From IMG/VR virus record IMGVR_UViG_3300042463_001197, positions 1 through 51,378 of that record: 51,378 nucleotides of DNA; one strand, given 5' to 3'. A program made the translations under genes and the position numbers. This DNA is from a virus. The notes beneath the pieces were generated by a model that saw nothing but the letters and a program-made list of their open reading frames with translations, had not been told where the DNA came from and did not search any database. Every line of letters begins with the position of its first letter. The first letter of the stretch is position 1. Shown one piece after another: positions 36,181 through 42,463 of this stretch.

Positions 36181-36267
36181 ATGAAGCGACACTCTTGTGT
36201 CTAACGGCGGACGTTCAGTTAGTCCGATGATGGCCATCCTGTTGCAAGCAAACTATATGTGCTTCAT
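36181..36267 (+). ncRNA. tRNA-sized multi-hairpin RNA without CCA
   Basis: Closed by ATGAAGC/GCTTCAT; inside GACAC-TCTT-GTGTC, CGGAC/GTCCG and GATGGCCATC. It has an acceptor-like 7-bp stem and three arms but no tRNA consensus bases. Confidence 0.5.
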
Positions 36268-36274
36268 AATTCTT

Positions 36275-36435
36275 TTCGTGGTGATATATGACAGTTCCTT
36301 CTATTGTTACAGATGAGGTGGAGGTTCGAATCCTTCTGCTGCTGCAAAGTGCATACCTAAACCGAATGCATTTCGTAGCGGTATAGCTTAATGGTTAGAG
36401 CGCGAAAAATACTGTCGTAGCCAGTTCCCGAAACA
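36275..36435 (+). pseudogene. Two tRNA remnants
   Basis: A T-arm GGAGG-TTCGAAT-CCTTC with a TCT-containing loop upstream (about 36275-36345), and a 5' tRNA half GCGGTATAGCTTAATGGTTA (about 36378-36415) that lacks its 3' half. Confidence 0.4.
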
Positions 36436-36436
36436 T

Positions 36437-36512
36437 GCATCTGTAGCTCAGTGGTTAGAGCACCTCCTTGATAAGGTGGGGGTCGTTGGTTCAAGTCCAA
36501 CCAGGTGTACCA
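36437..36512 (+). tRNA. tRNA-Ile(GAT) 2
   Basis: Acceptor GCATCTG/CAGGTGT, anticodon arm CCTCC-TTGATAA-GGTGG (one T-T), T-arm GTTGG-TTCAAGT-CCAAC, A73 CCA. Confidence 0.9.
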
Positions 36513-36523
36513 ATTTTCAATAT

Positions 36524-36598
36524 CGGCGCTAAGCTTTAATGGTGAAGCATCAGGTTTTTACCCTGAGGAACTCGGATCGTTACCGAGAGCGCTGACCA
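36524..36598 (+). tRNA. tRNA-Lys(TTT) 2
   Basis: Acceptor CGGCGCT/AGCGCTG, anticodon arm TCAGG-TTTTTAC-CCTGA, T-arm CTCGG-ATCGTTA-CCGAG, A73 CCA. Confidence 0.9.
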
Positions 36599-36605
36599 CT
36601 TTAAT

Positions 36606-36680
36606 GCTTGTGTAGCTCAACGGTAGAGCACGGAATTCTAACCTCCTGTGGTATGGGTTCAAATCCCATCATAAGCACCA
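36606..36680 (+). tRNA. tRNA-Arg(TCT) 2
   Basis: Acceptor GCTTGTG/CATAAGC, loop TTCTAAC in a bulged stem CGGA/TCC-T-G, T-arm ATGGG-TTCAAAT-CCCAT, A73 CCA. Confidence 0.75.
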
Positions 36681-36688
36681 CTCTCAAA

Positions 36689-36696
36689 GATAAATA
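36689..36696 (+). promoter_or_regulatory. Late-type box (GATAAATA)
   Basis: GATAAATA five bases before an ATG at 36702 that is in frame with the HD gene. Confidence 0.45.
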
Positions 36697-36740
36697 CAAA
36701 TATGAAAACAAACGCATAGGTACAGAATGTTCTTGATGAC

Positions 36741-37322
36741 ATGTCGAGAACTCAACAGACGGAAACACAAACGATATTGGATCATGGCTTAAGTGTGTGG
36801 TCTTTCTCAGAACGAATCTTGAGGAAGGATACCGATGGCATGAAGATACCAACTTGGTTCACTGATCATTATGGTTTTATACTTGACAATTTGCATAACG
36901 TTGAGATCATCAAAGAATACAACGTAATGCATGATTGTGGCAAGCCATACTGTTTAGAGATTGACGAGAATGGTAAAAGACATTTTCCTAATCATGCTGC
37001 TGTTTCCGAAAGAACTTATCGCGCTTTACCAGATTCCAAAGATGAGGTTGCACGCCTAATTGGTCTTGATATGTTGTTGCATACTGCAACCGCCGAAGAG
37101 GTCAATGCGCTCCGCCTAAGCATCGCTGATGCATTTACTTTGCTCCTAACTGCTTTCGCTGAAGTTCATTCAAACGCAAGTATGTTTGGAGGTACCGATA
37201 GCATATCCTTTAAGTCAAAGTGGAAGAAACTTGACCGAAGAGGTAAGATGTTAGTTTTAGATTTTTATGGAAGTCGCCCGGATGGACGAGGACACTGTCT
37301 TGAAAACAGCTGGGGCCTATAA
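36741..37322 (+). CDS. HD-domain phosphohydrolase
   Basis: A 193-residue protein with an HD metal-binding pattern: H in DHGLSVWSF, the HD pair in YNVMHDCGKPY, and a later H in FPNHAAVSER, followed by a helical domain (LLTAFAEVHSNASMFGGTDS). Known: HD proteins of phages hydrolyse nucleotides or cyclic phosphates. The open frame upstream of 36741 contains a TAG at 36717, and before it an ATG at 36702 behind a late-type box, so the original start may be 36702 with an amber codon at position 6. The last 54 nt overlap the 5' part of tRNA-Ser(TGA), so the two RNAs cannot both be mature from one transcript molecule. Confidence 0.75.
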   Translation: MSRTQQTETQTILDHGLSVWSFSERILRKDTDGMKIPTWFTDHYGFILDNLHNVEIIKEYNVMHDCGKPYCLEIDENGKRHFPNHAAVSERTYRALPDSKDEVARLIGLDMLLHTATAEEVNALRLSIADAFTLLLTAFAEVHSNASMFGGTDSISFKSKWKKLDRRGKMLVLDFYGSRPDGRGHCLENSWGL

Positions 37323-37357
37323 AGCCCTCGTGGGTTCGAACCCCACGGCTTCCGCCA
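37269..37357 (+). tRNA. tRNA-Ser(TGA)
   Basis: Acceptor GGAAGTC/GGCTTCC, G73, loop CTTGAAA in stem ACTGT/ACAGC, variable arm GGGGCCTATAAAGCCCTC, T-arm GTGGG-TTCGAAC-CCCAC, CCA. It begins inside the HD gene. Confidence 0.9.
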
Positions 37358-37362
37358 ATTTT

Positions 37363-37451
37363 GGGTGTTGCTGAGGTTGGCTCCTCAAACGATTTCGAAA
37401 ATCGTAGTGACCCTATGAAGGTCAGCGGTTCGATGCCGCCCTCACCCGCCA
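37363..37451 (+). tRNA. tRNA-Ser(CGA)
   Basis: Acceptor GGGTG/CACCC, G73, anticodon arm ACGAT-TTCGAAA-ATCGT, long variable arm, T-loop TTCGATG, CCA. Confidence 0.9.
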
Positions 37452-37463
37452 CTTCTCTAAAAT

Positions 37464-37530
37464 GAGGAAATCCCGGACTTTACGGGTAAATATCCGCATA
37501 GGCGGCAAATTTTCCCCGAATTTCCTCTTT
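37464..37530 (+). terminator. Branched hairpin at the end of a tRNA operon
   Basis: Outer stem GAGGAAAT/ATTTCCTC (37464-37471, 37520-37527) around CCCG/CGGG and CCGC/GCGG hairpins, followed by TTT. Probable terminator. Confidence 0.55.
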
Positions 37531-37582
37531 ACGGCCATTTTTCCGCATTTTGAAACTTTTTTCACGTTTGTGAATTTTCTTG

Positions 37583-37611
37583 TTTACATTTGCCGCAATT
37601 TGGTGTATAAT
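37583..37611 (+). promoter_or_regulatory. Early promoter
   Basis: TTTACA, 17 bp, TATAAT (37606-37611). The ATG of the next gene is only 9 nt after the -10, so translation may be leaderless or nearly so. Confidence 0.85.
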
Positions 37612-37619
37612 GGCGCTGT

Positions 37620-37952
37620 ATGGAACCGCTAAACATGAAAACGCTAGCCGATCAGGTTGCGCGCATTCAGGCGATTTTCGACACGCTTACGCCACATGCG
37701 CGTATAAGCACCGATTATGCGCCTGCCGATGACGGGTACCTGTCAATCCCTATCTTCATTGAGGGAGCTGATCTTGATTACCCAGCATACATTGAATTGG
37801 CTCCGCCAGATGATTATGATGAAACAGCTGCGCTTGGCATTGACGCGCAAAACGTATTTGAGAAATTTCAATATTCCGCAAATGCGCTGAAGGGCATCAA
37901 AGAAAAGCACGCTCGACGCCTGCTTGATTTGGCCGCCGATTATATGCTGTAA
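37620..37952 (+). CDS. Hypothetical early protein
   Basis: A 110-residue acidic protein (HARISTDYAPADDGYLSIPI, ELAPPDDYDETAALG) with a C-terminal helix IKEKHARRLLDLAADYML. I do not recognise it. It stands in the middle of the tRNA island behind its own strong promoter and has higher G+C than the surrounding genes, as does its downstream partner, which suggests a shared and separate origin. A small acidic early protein could be an inhibitor, but nothing proves it. Confidence 0.55.
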   Translation: MEPLNMKTLADQVARIQAIFDTLTPHARISTDYAPADDGYLSIPIFIEGADLDYPAYIELAPPDDYDETAALGIDAQNVFEKFQYSANALKGIKEKHARRLLDLAADYML

Positions 37953-37964
37953 TTGAAAACACAC

Positions 37965-38642
37965 ATGGCAAAAAATATCACAAAAATCATTGATGATTGC
38001 GGGAACATTCGTGTCACCCTCAATCAGGTGCATTGGCGCCGTATGCATTGCATTCAGCGTACATATGCTAGGCTGTTCGGCATTTCCGTAAAGGTGGCCG
38101 CTGGCTTGAATCAGTATTTCCATTACAAAGGTGGCGGGTACCCTCGTGAAAATTCACCGCCTCGTTATGCTGATGCTGCTGACAAGCTTGCAAACATGTT
38201 CATTGGCGCTGATTACATTGGTGAAGGCCATGTAATTAACAAGTACCTTGAGCGTAATTTCGGGCTTAAGTTGGTGCGCACAAAGGCTGCTCCGCCGCTG
38301 AAAATGCGCAAAATCACAAAGGACCTTAACAAGAACTTTGTGGCAGGCAAGCTTGAGCACCTTAAGGGTATTACCGATCCTCAAGAAATGTTCATTGCAC
38401 TGTTGCATGAAATGGACGCTACACAAGGCACCATTTGTCAAATGTCCGATCAAATCAAGTACACTGGCTTTGCCAATGCTTCAAGCCAAATGAAAAGCGG
38501 CAAGCTTAAGAAAAGCTCGTTCTTGAAAATCGTTGGCACAAAGGCAGCTGCAATACGCTCGACAATTAAAGGCACGCAGCGTAAGCGTGATTCAATTGAC
38601 GACGCAGTGCTGATGTGCGACACGCTTAAGGACTGTGTATAA
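37965..38642 (+). CDS. Hypothetical early protein, basic
   Basis: A 225-residue protein from the ATG at 37965; a TTG at 37953, just after the previous stop, is a possible alternative. Seen: RRMHCIQRTYARLFGISVKV, GGGYPRENSPPRYADAADKL and a Lys-rich C-terminus (KKSSFLKIVGTKAAAIRSTI). No known motif and no membrane segment. It forms a pair with the acidic protein upstream, and the acidic/basic pairing in one operon invites the guess that the two bind each other. The stop is part of a TATAAATA box that would serve the following tRNA and tmRNA. Confidence 0.55.
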   Translation: MAKNITKIIDDCGNIRVTLNQVHWRRMHCIQRTYARLFGISVKVAAGLNQYFHYKGGGYPRENSPPRYADAADKLANMFIGADYIGEGHVINKYLERNFGLKLVRTKAAPPLKMRKITKDLNKNFVAGKLEHLKGITDPQEMFIALLHEMDATQGTICQMSDQIKYTGFANASSQMKSGKLKKSSFLKIVGTKAAAIRSTIKGTQRKRDSIDDAVLMCDTLKDCV

Positions 38643-38645
38643 ATA
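38638..38645 (+). promoter_or_regulatory. Late promoter box before tRNA-Ala and tmRNA
   Basis: TATAAATA with no ORF behind it; the next genes are tRNA-Ala at 38681 and the tmRNA, which could therefore be made late. Confidence 0.45.
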
Positions 38646-38654
38646 AATTTCAAC

Positions 38655-38672
38655 GCGGGGCGCAAGCCCCGC
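38655..38672 (+). other. Perfect GCAA-tetraloop hairpin
   Basis: GCGGGGC-GCAA-GCCCCGC. There is no T-run, so it may protect or process the RNA rather than end transcription. Confidence 0.6.
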
Positions 38673-38680
38673 TGCATTAT

Positions 38681-38756
<76 letters not shown>

Positions 38757-38762
38757 CTTTAT

Positions 38763-39099
38763 GGGGATGTTTTGGTTTCGACATAATCGGAGAAACAGCA
38801 TCTGCAATCAAAGGTCTGCACGACCTCTTAAGTGCAAAACAACAAAAGGCGAAAATACCTTAGCTCTCGCTGCTTAAGCCGCGATCGTTTGTCAATGACT
38901 CCTCTATTTGATAAGCGAACGACAGAGGATATCATGCATAGAGAAATTATGCTACGAAGTGTATAAGAGATGATACACTCGGGCGCTGTTCCGTTATGCA
39001 GATAGTCAGTAAGATGACAATAAACTCTTAATATGATTGTAGGACAGATGCTGATGCACTGGTTGTGGACGCTGGGTTCAACTCCCGCCATCTCCACCA
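38763..39099 (+). ncRNA. ssrA: Phage-encoded tmRNA (SsrA)
   Basis: A 337-nt gene of tmRNA length. The 5' end GGGGATG pairs with CATCTCC, followed by A73 and CCA; the 3' end GGGTTCAACTCCCGCC is nearly the bacterial tmRNA T-arm, and the 5' part TTTTGGTTTCGAC matches the tmRNA D-loop region. A tag reading frame ends ...GGC GAA AAT ACC TTA GCT CTC GCT GCT TAA (38848-38877), that is GENTLALAA, with the ALAA degron of bacterial tags; the resume codon is uncertain (TGC 38833, AAA 38836). Known: with SmpB it frees stalled ribosomes and tags proteins for ClpXP. There is no smpB in the window. Confidence 0.93.
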
Positions 39100-39110
39100 A
39101 TTTCTATAAT

Positions 39111-39185
39111 GCGGGTATGGTCTAATGGCTATGACGCGACCTTGCCAAGGTTGAGATGAGGTTTCAATTACCTCTACCCGTACCA
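39111..39185 (+). tRNA. tRNA-Gly(GCC)
   Basis: Acceptor GCGGGTA/TACCCGT, anticodon arm CGACC-TTGCCAA-GGTTG, T-arm GAGGT-TTCAATT-ACCTC, A73 CCA. Confidence 0.92.
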
Positions 39186-39193
39186 CTTTTAAT

Positions 39194-39267
39194 TGCCCAT
39201 TAGCCTATTGGTAAGGCACATGTCTCTGAAACATGGGAAGAATGTTCGATTCATTCATGGGCTGCCA
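39194..39267 (+). tRNA. tRNA-Gln(CTG) 2
   Basis: Acceptor TGCCCAT/ATGGGCT with T1-T72, G73, anticodon arm CATGT-CTCTGAA-ACATG, T-loop TTCGATT, CCA. Confidence 0.92.
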
Positions 39268-39275
39268 TTTTATTT

Positions 39276-39396
39276 GCTCCTATAGCTCAGAGGAAGAGCG
39301 CATCCTTTTGATAAATATAATTGATGAAAACTTCAATATGTGAAATATGTTTGAGTATGGATGAGGCCGAGATTTCAAAATTCTCTAGGAGCTCCA
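39276..39396 (+). tRNA. Thr-type tRNA interrupted in the anticodon loop
   Basis: Acceptor GCTCCTA/TAGGAGC, T73, D-arm GCTC/GAGC, T-arm GAGAT-TTCAAAA-TTCTC as in tRNA-Thr(TGT) at 29765, CCA. Between CATCC and GGATG of the anticodon stem are about 53 nt instead of 7, so there is an insert of about 46 nt. The insert contains GATAAATA and an ATG six bases later, which looks like the start of a lost nuclease gene or a small intron. Confidence 0.6.
39310..39317 (+). promoter_or_regulatory. Late-type box inside the interrupted tRNA
   Basis: GATAAATA six bases before an ATG at 39324 that opens a 30-codon frame ending at 39416. The frame is probably a remnant, not a gene. Confidence 0.3.
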
Positions 39397-39402
39397 CTTT
39401 CG

Positions 39403-39434
39403 TGCATGTGGTGTAATGGTAATTACATCTATTT
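39403..39434 (+). pseudogene. Truncated tRNA-Leu, cut in the anticodon arm
   Basis: GTGGTGTAATGGTAAT matches the D-arm region of the intact tRNA-Leu(GAG) at 39753; the anticodon arm begins ATCTATTTAAT and then runs into the box AATAAATA of the next gene. Confidence 0.5.
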
Positions 39435-39442
39435 AATAAATA
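39435..39442 (+). promoter_or_regulatory. Late-type box (AATAAATA)
   Basis: AATAAATA six bases before the ATG at 39449. Confidence 0.4.
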
Positions 39443-39448
39443 ACAGAT

Positions 39449-39748
39449 ATGCATCACAAACCAAACTCAATATTTGAAGCTGCTTCGCAAATTCTATTTT
39501 CTGAAAATCAAGAACAAAAATTTCATCAAGTTCGAATTAAAGAAATTAAGAAGACTATTGCTTCAACTGAAGCAGATAAGAAATCTCTTGAATCGATGAT
39601 TTCCAAAATGGAGAAATCTTTAGCTAAGCTTGTCTCTAATCATGACAAGCTTAAGGCTAAACTTGATAAGTATAAGACACTTCTAGTCGCTGTTGAAGAC
39701 GATCCAAATTACAAATTAACTGGGAGTCTCGATGCTCTTAAGTTTTAA
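39449..39748 (+). CDS. Coiled-coil protein inserted in a tRNA-Leu locus
   Basis: A 99-residue protein with a heptad-type coiled coil (residues about 30-80: KKTIASTEADKKSLESMISK, KMEKSLAKLVSNHDKLKAKL). The N-terminus SIFEAASQILFSENQ resembles the opening of the protein at 40070 (YAAAAAILEGKQ), so both may share a signal for the same compartment, perhaps the head. It carries no nuclease motif, yet its position copies that of the nuclease genes: a broken tRNA-Leu before it, a late-type box, and an intact tRNA-Leu only 4 nt after its stop. Confidence 0.6.
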   Translation: MHHKPNSIFEAASQILFSENQEQKFHQVRIKEIKKTIASTEADKKSLESMISKMEKSLAKLVSNHDKLKAKLDKYKTLLVAVEDDPNYKLTGSLDALKF

Positions 39749-39752
39749 TTTT

Positions 39753-39840
39753 GCGCTTGTGGTGTAATGGTAAACACGTCATCTTGAGAAGGTGATGCGG
39801 CATGTTCCGCGTGTGGGTTCAAGTCCCACCATGCGCACCA
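39753..39840 (+). tRNA. tRNA-Leu(GAG)
   Basis: Acceptor GCGCTTG/CATGCGC (one T-T), anticodon arm TCATC-TTGAGAA-GGTGA, long variable arm with GCGG/CCGC, T-arm GTGGG-TTCAAGT-CCCAC, A73 CCA. Confidence 0.9.
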
Positions 39841-39911
39841 AGATCTTATAGAACAAATTATAGAAAAGTTCTATATGAGTACATGATAAATGATAGTATA
39901 TGATATAATAA

Positions 39912-39993
39912 GGGGACGATCTATTCTGTCGTTGACGGAGTGTAGGCCACACTCTACGAGGCAGCTCTGGATACAGCACGCGTGCCGTCCCGC
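39912..39993 (+). pseudogene. Atypical tRNA-like RNA
   Basis: GGGACG/CGTCCC acceptor, arm GAGTG-TAGGCCA-CACTC (GGC would be Ala), but no normal T-arm and an end GCA instead of CCA. The 70 nt before it (39841-39911) are A/T-rich with nothing recognised. Confidence 0.4.
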
Positions 39994-40033
39994 AATTTTC
40001 CAAATTCTTAGCTTATTGTCAAATTAGAAGTAA

Positions 40034-40041
40034 TATAAATA
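40034..40041 (+). promoter_or_regulatory. Late promoter box
   Basis: TATAAATA 28 nt before the ATG at 40070, the one case here that leaves room for a leader. Confidence 0.6.
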
Positions 40042-40069
40042 CAATACAACTACTTCCTAAATAAACAAA

Positions 40070-40693
40070 ATGAGCAACTTTACTCACTATAACGGCGATC
40101 CTCTATATGCAGCAGCTGCAGCAATTCTTGAGGGCAAACAAATCGAAACTCCATCTGAACTTGAAGAAGGCGTTGAAGAAATCAAGAAGAAAGCTGAAGG
40201 ACTAAAGGTTGGTGATAAAACTAACTTTGGTGCTGTTGTTTCTATCGACAGCAATTCAATTACCTTCAAGGCTAAGGATCTTCCAAAGACAAAGATCTCC
40301 TTCAATCAACGCAAGATGGGTTCAAGAGATTTTGTTCTTGACCGTCTAATGAAGCTTAAGGAAGATGTTACCGAAGCATACAAAAAATCACCAGCAGATG
40401 ATTATGATTTAGAAATGGATAACCTTGAGCGTGATAAGAAGATTATAAAAAAGCTTGATAAAAAAGCTATAACTTCTCTTTTAAAGTATTATGGTGCAGA
40501 CGCTTCAAAAACAAAAATGTCAGCTTATAGCGGATTGACAACATATAAGGCTTATATGAATGCGTTTAATAAACGCGCCATTGAATTAGGTATTAAGGAA
40601 AGCGCTGCGCTTGAAGAATTATTGGGCGGAGACATTCCACAACTTGACGAAGATTTCATTAAGAAAGTTAACGATGCACTTTCTAATCGTTAA
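40070..40693 (+). CDS. Late protein, possibly virion-associated
   Basis: A 207-residue, charged protein. Seen: an Ala-rich opening (DPLYAAAAAILEGKQIETPS), a small beta segment (VGDKTNFGAVVSIDSNSITF) and a helical C-terminal half (RDKKIIKKLDKKAITSLLKY). I-L-E-G fits the L/I-x-E pattern of T4-type prohead protease sites, so the first 20 residues might be a leader. There is no enzyme motif. A strong terminator follows about 30 nt after the stop, so it is a single-gene late unit at the border of the tRNA island. Confidence 0.55.
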   Translation: MSNFTHYNGDPLYAAAAAILEGKQIETPSELEEGVEEIKKKAEGLKVGDKTNFGAVVSIDSNSITFKAKDLPKTKISFNQRKMGSRDFVLDRLMKLKEDVTEAYKKSPADDYDLEMDNLERDKKIIKKLDKKAITSLLKYYGADASKTKMSAYSGLTTYKAYMNAFNKRAIELGIKESAALEELLGGDIPQLDEDFIKKVNDALSNR

Positions 40694-40723
40694 AGATATT
40701 CATAATTATTTACGGTAATCATA

Positions 40724-40757
40724 AAATCCCTGCTAGGTTTTCTTAGCAGGGATTTTT
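40724..40757 (+). terminator. Rho-independent terminator
   Basis: AAATCCCTGCTA-GGTTTTCT-TAGCAGGGATTT followed by TT; a long perfect stem. Confidence 0.9.
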
Positions 40758-40813
40758 GTCGTATATATAGATTTGTATTAAAAATTCATTTAATACATAA
40801 CACACAAACAAAC

Positions 40814-41002
40814 ATGAATAAAAACGCGTACGAAATTAGATTAGACGTCCTGGGAATTGCACATTCGGATTTGATGCATGCATACTATGAAGCAATCAAT
40901 CTTGAAGCTGACCCGGTTGAAAAGCAAAAGTTACTTAATAAGTTGCCAACCACTGACGAGATCATCAATAGAGCAAATCTACTGTATCAGTTCATCAACT
41001 AA
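40814..41002 (+). CDS. Small conserved T4-like phage protein
   Basis: A 62-residue protein: NKNAYEIRLDVLGIAHSDLM, then LPTTDEIINRANLLYQFIN. I recall these blocks from short proteins in many T4-like phages, where they have no function. It is all-helical and acidic. It sits between two strong terminators and has no visible promoter, so its expression is unclear. Confidence 0.6.
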   Translation: MNKNAYEIRLDVLGIAHSDLMHAYYEAINLEADPVEKQKLLNKLPTTDEIINRANLLYQFIN

Positions 41003-41020
41003 TCACCTCAAAACACAAGC

Positions 41021-41058
41021 ACTCCGCTAGGAATCTTTTTTCTAGCGGAGAATTTTTT
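41021..41058 (+). terminator. Rho-independent terminator
   Basis: CTCCGCTAG/CTAGCGGAG (41021-41029, 41041-41049) followed by AATTTTTTT. Confidence 0.92.
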
Positions 41059-41059
41059 T

Positions 41060-41088
41060 GTTTACATTCCGTGAATTTTTGATTATAA
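41060..41088 (+). promoter_or_regulatory. Early promoter
   Basis: TTTACA, 17 bp, TATAAT (41083-41088), directly after the terminator T-run. Confidence 0.87.
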
Positions 41089-41112
41089 TAATATCATAAT
41101 CAAACGGACCAT

Positions 41113-41367
41113 ATGCAAGTTACCGCACAGCAAATTCTCAAGGTTGAAATTGGTAAAGAAGAGCAACGTCGTATTGCGATTCAAACAATTAGAAACGCCG
41201 CAAAGTGGGTCTCTGGCAATTTCGTTTCAGATGGCAAATTGATGCTCCGTGAAAATTATGCCACTTCGCATAGTTGGTCCGAAGATCTTGTTGTCCGTGA
41301 CGCAACTCCGCTTGATCTTGCAACTGATCTATTGATTAAACATATTCTTTCTTCACAATCTGTATGA
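41113..41367 (+). CDS. Hypothetical early protein
   Basis: An 84-residue protein: QQILKVEIGKEEQRRIAIQT, AAKWVSGNFVSDGKLMLREN and ATPLDLATDLLIKHILSSQ. It looks like a compact alpha/beta domain without known motif. It overlaps the phosphoesterase gene by four bases (ATGA), so the two are co-translated from the promoter at 41060. Confidence 0.55.
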   Translation: MQVTAQQILKVEIGKEEQRRIAIQTIRNAAKWVSGNFVSDGKLMLRENYATSHSWSEDLVVRDATPLDLATDLLIKHILSSQSV

Positions 41368-41882
41368 GCGTATATTTTATAGGAGATCCGCATCTAGGGC
41401 ATAAGAACATCGCTAAGTTCAGACCTTGGGTCAAAAGCACGGCACATAACACCGAACTCTTTACGAGCGAATGGGAACGCATGATTAACAAGCGTGACGT
41501 TGTTTACATGATGGGCGACGTTGCATTTGATTACCCATCACTTGATCTGATTGGTAACCTGCCAGGACGTAAGATTCTGATTAAAGGTAATCATGATGAC
41601 TTTGTACTAACCTCTCGACAGTGCGATGTTTTTGAAGAAATTCATGGCATGCTTAAGTACAAAGGGATGTGGCTTACGCATGCGCCCATACATCCAGACG
41701 AAATGCGTGCACGCAAATGTAACATTCATGGTCACGTTCATAACGCAACAATCATGCGTGGATGGGGTCCTTGGCGCAAGCCTGACCCTCGGTACATCAA
41801 CACGTGCGTAGATGTCCTATGGCCACAACGTAACTCTTTCTTCATCTCACTGGATGAAATCAAGAAAATGACAGGTTGTTAA
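41364..41882 (+). CDS. Calcineurin-like metallophosphoesterase
   Basis: A 172-residue enzyme with all five metal-site motifs in order: GDPHLGHKN (D-x-H), MMGDVAFD (G-D-x-x), IKGNHDDF (G-N-H-D), LTHAPIH (H) and IHGHVHN (G-H-x-H). Length and motifs match small single-domain phosphoesterases common in large phages. The natural substrate is unknown: a phosphodiester, a cyclic nucleotide or an RNA end are all possible. Early expression favours a role in host takeover or RNA metabolism. Confidence 0.92.
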   Translation: MSVYFIGDPHLGHKNIAKFRPWVKSTAHNTELFTSEWERMINKRDVVYMMGDVAFDYPSLDLIGNLPGRKILIKGNHDDFVLTSRQCDVFEEIHGMLKYKGMWLTHAPIHPDEMRARKCNIHGHVHNATIMRGWGPWRKPDPRYINTCVDVLWPQRNSFFISLDEIKKMTGC

Positions 41883-41890
41883 TTTTCTCA

Positions 41891-41919
41891 TTTACATCTG
41901 ACTTATTTTTGATTATAAT
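41891..41919 (+). promoter_or_regulatory. Early promoter
   Basis: TTTACA, 17 bp, TATAAT (41914-41919). Confidence 0.87.
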
Positions 41920-42093
41920 AAACGTATGAAATTGGAAATCAATTCCATTTGACAATTTAATGCCGTGGTGCATGATTCGGTTGCATCAATATAAGAAAAA
42001 CAACTAGCTGGCAGTGTAACTAAAACCATCTGTCAGCAAAAACAAACCTCCGACTCAGACTATTCCCGGCACAACTTCTATTAACCAAACACT
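41920..42093 (+). other. Structured 5' leader of the vWA-PurA operon
   Basis: About 165 nt. It holds a tiny ORF (MKLEINSI, 41926-41952) and a hairpin GCTGGCAG/CTGTCAGC (about 42008-42039). It could control translation; no riboswitch class is recognised. Confidence 0.4.
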
Positions 42094-42459
42094 ATGACTG
42101 AAACTGATACCAACATTAGCGAGATTGATGATAATGACCTTAAAGGCGCATTCTTCGACAATCTCAATCGTAATAACCGTAGCATCAAGCGCGATCGTGC
42201 AGTTGCTATTACTGAGGATGCTAAGCTTCTTTACAAGCGTAACATCGAAGACCTGGAAATGCAGATGAAGAAGCTTGCGCGTGAACGTGTCAACATGCTT
42301 GACCTTTCTCCGACAAGTGCCGATTCGCTGATCCTTGCATCTGACTTTGATGCACCCGCCTTCGTCAAGAAGGATATTGAGCTTGGTGTCAAGATTCGTA
42401 CTCTTCAGATTACGCTTGACATTGCTAAGGAAAGCTACGGTAAACTGTTCGGAGAATAA
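42094..42459 (+). CDS. Coiled-coil protein upstream of vWA protein
   Basis: A 121-residue, mainly helical protein (RDRAVAITEDAKLLYKRNIE, DLEMQMKKLARERVNMLDLS) with an acidic start. It has the look of an adaptor or scaffold. The gene is 4 nt upstream of the vWA gene and shares its promoter, so the two probably work together. No catalytic residue is visible. Confidence 0.6.
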   Translation: MTETDTNISEIDDNDLKGAFFDNLNRNNRSIKRDRAVAITEDAKLLYKRNIEDLEMQMKKLARERVNMLDLSPTSADSLILASDFDAPAFVKKDIELGVKIRTLQITLDIAKESYGKLFGE

Positions 42460-42463
42460 TATC

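Noticed and set aside
38834-38862. tmRNA tag starting at GCA (AKQQKAKIP)
   Set aside because: That frame ends at TAG without a degron; the other frame ends in LALAA-stop, as in bacterial tags.
42335-42463. Upstream extension of the vWA gene
   Set aside because: It overlaps the coiled-coil gene in another frame; the ATG at 42464 gives the normal domain start.
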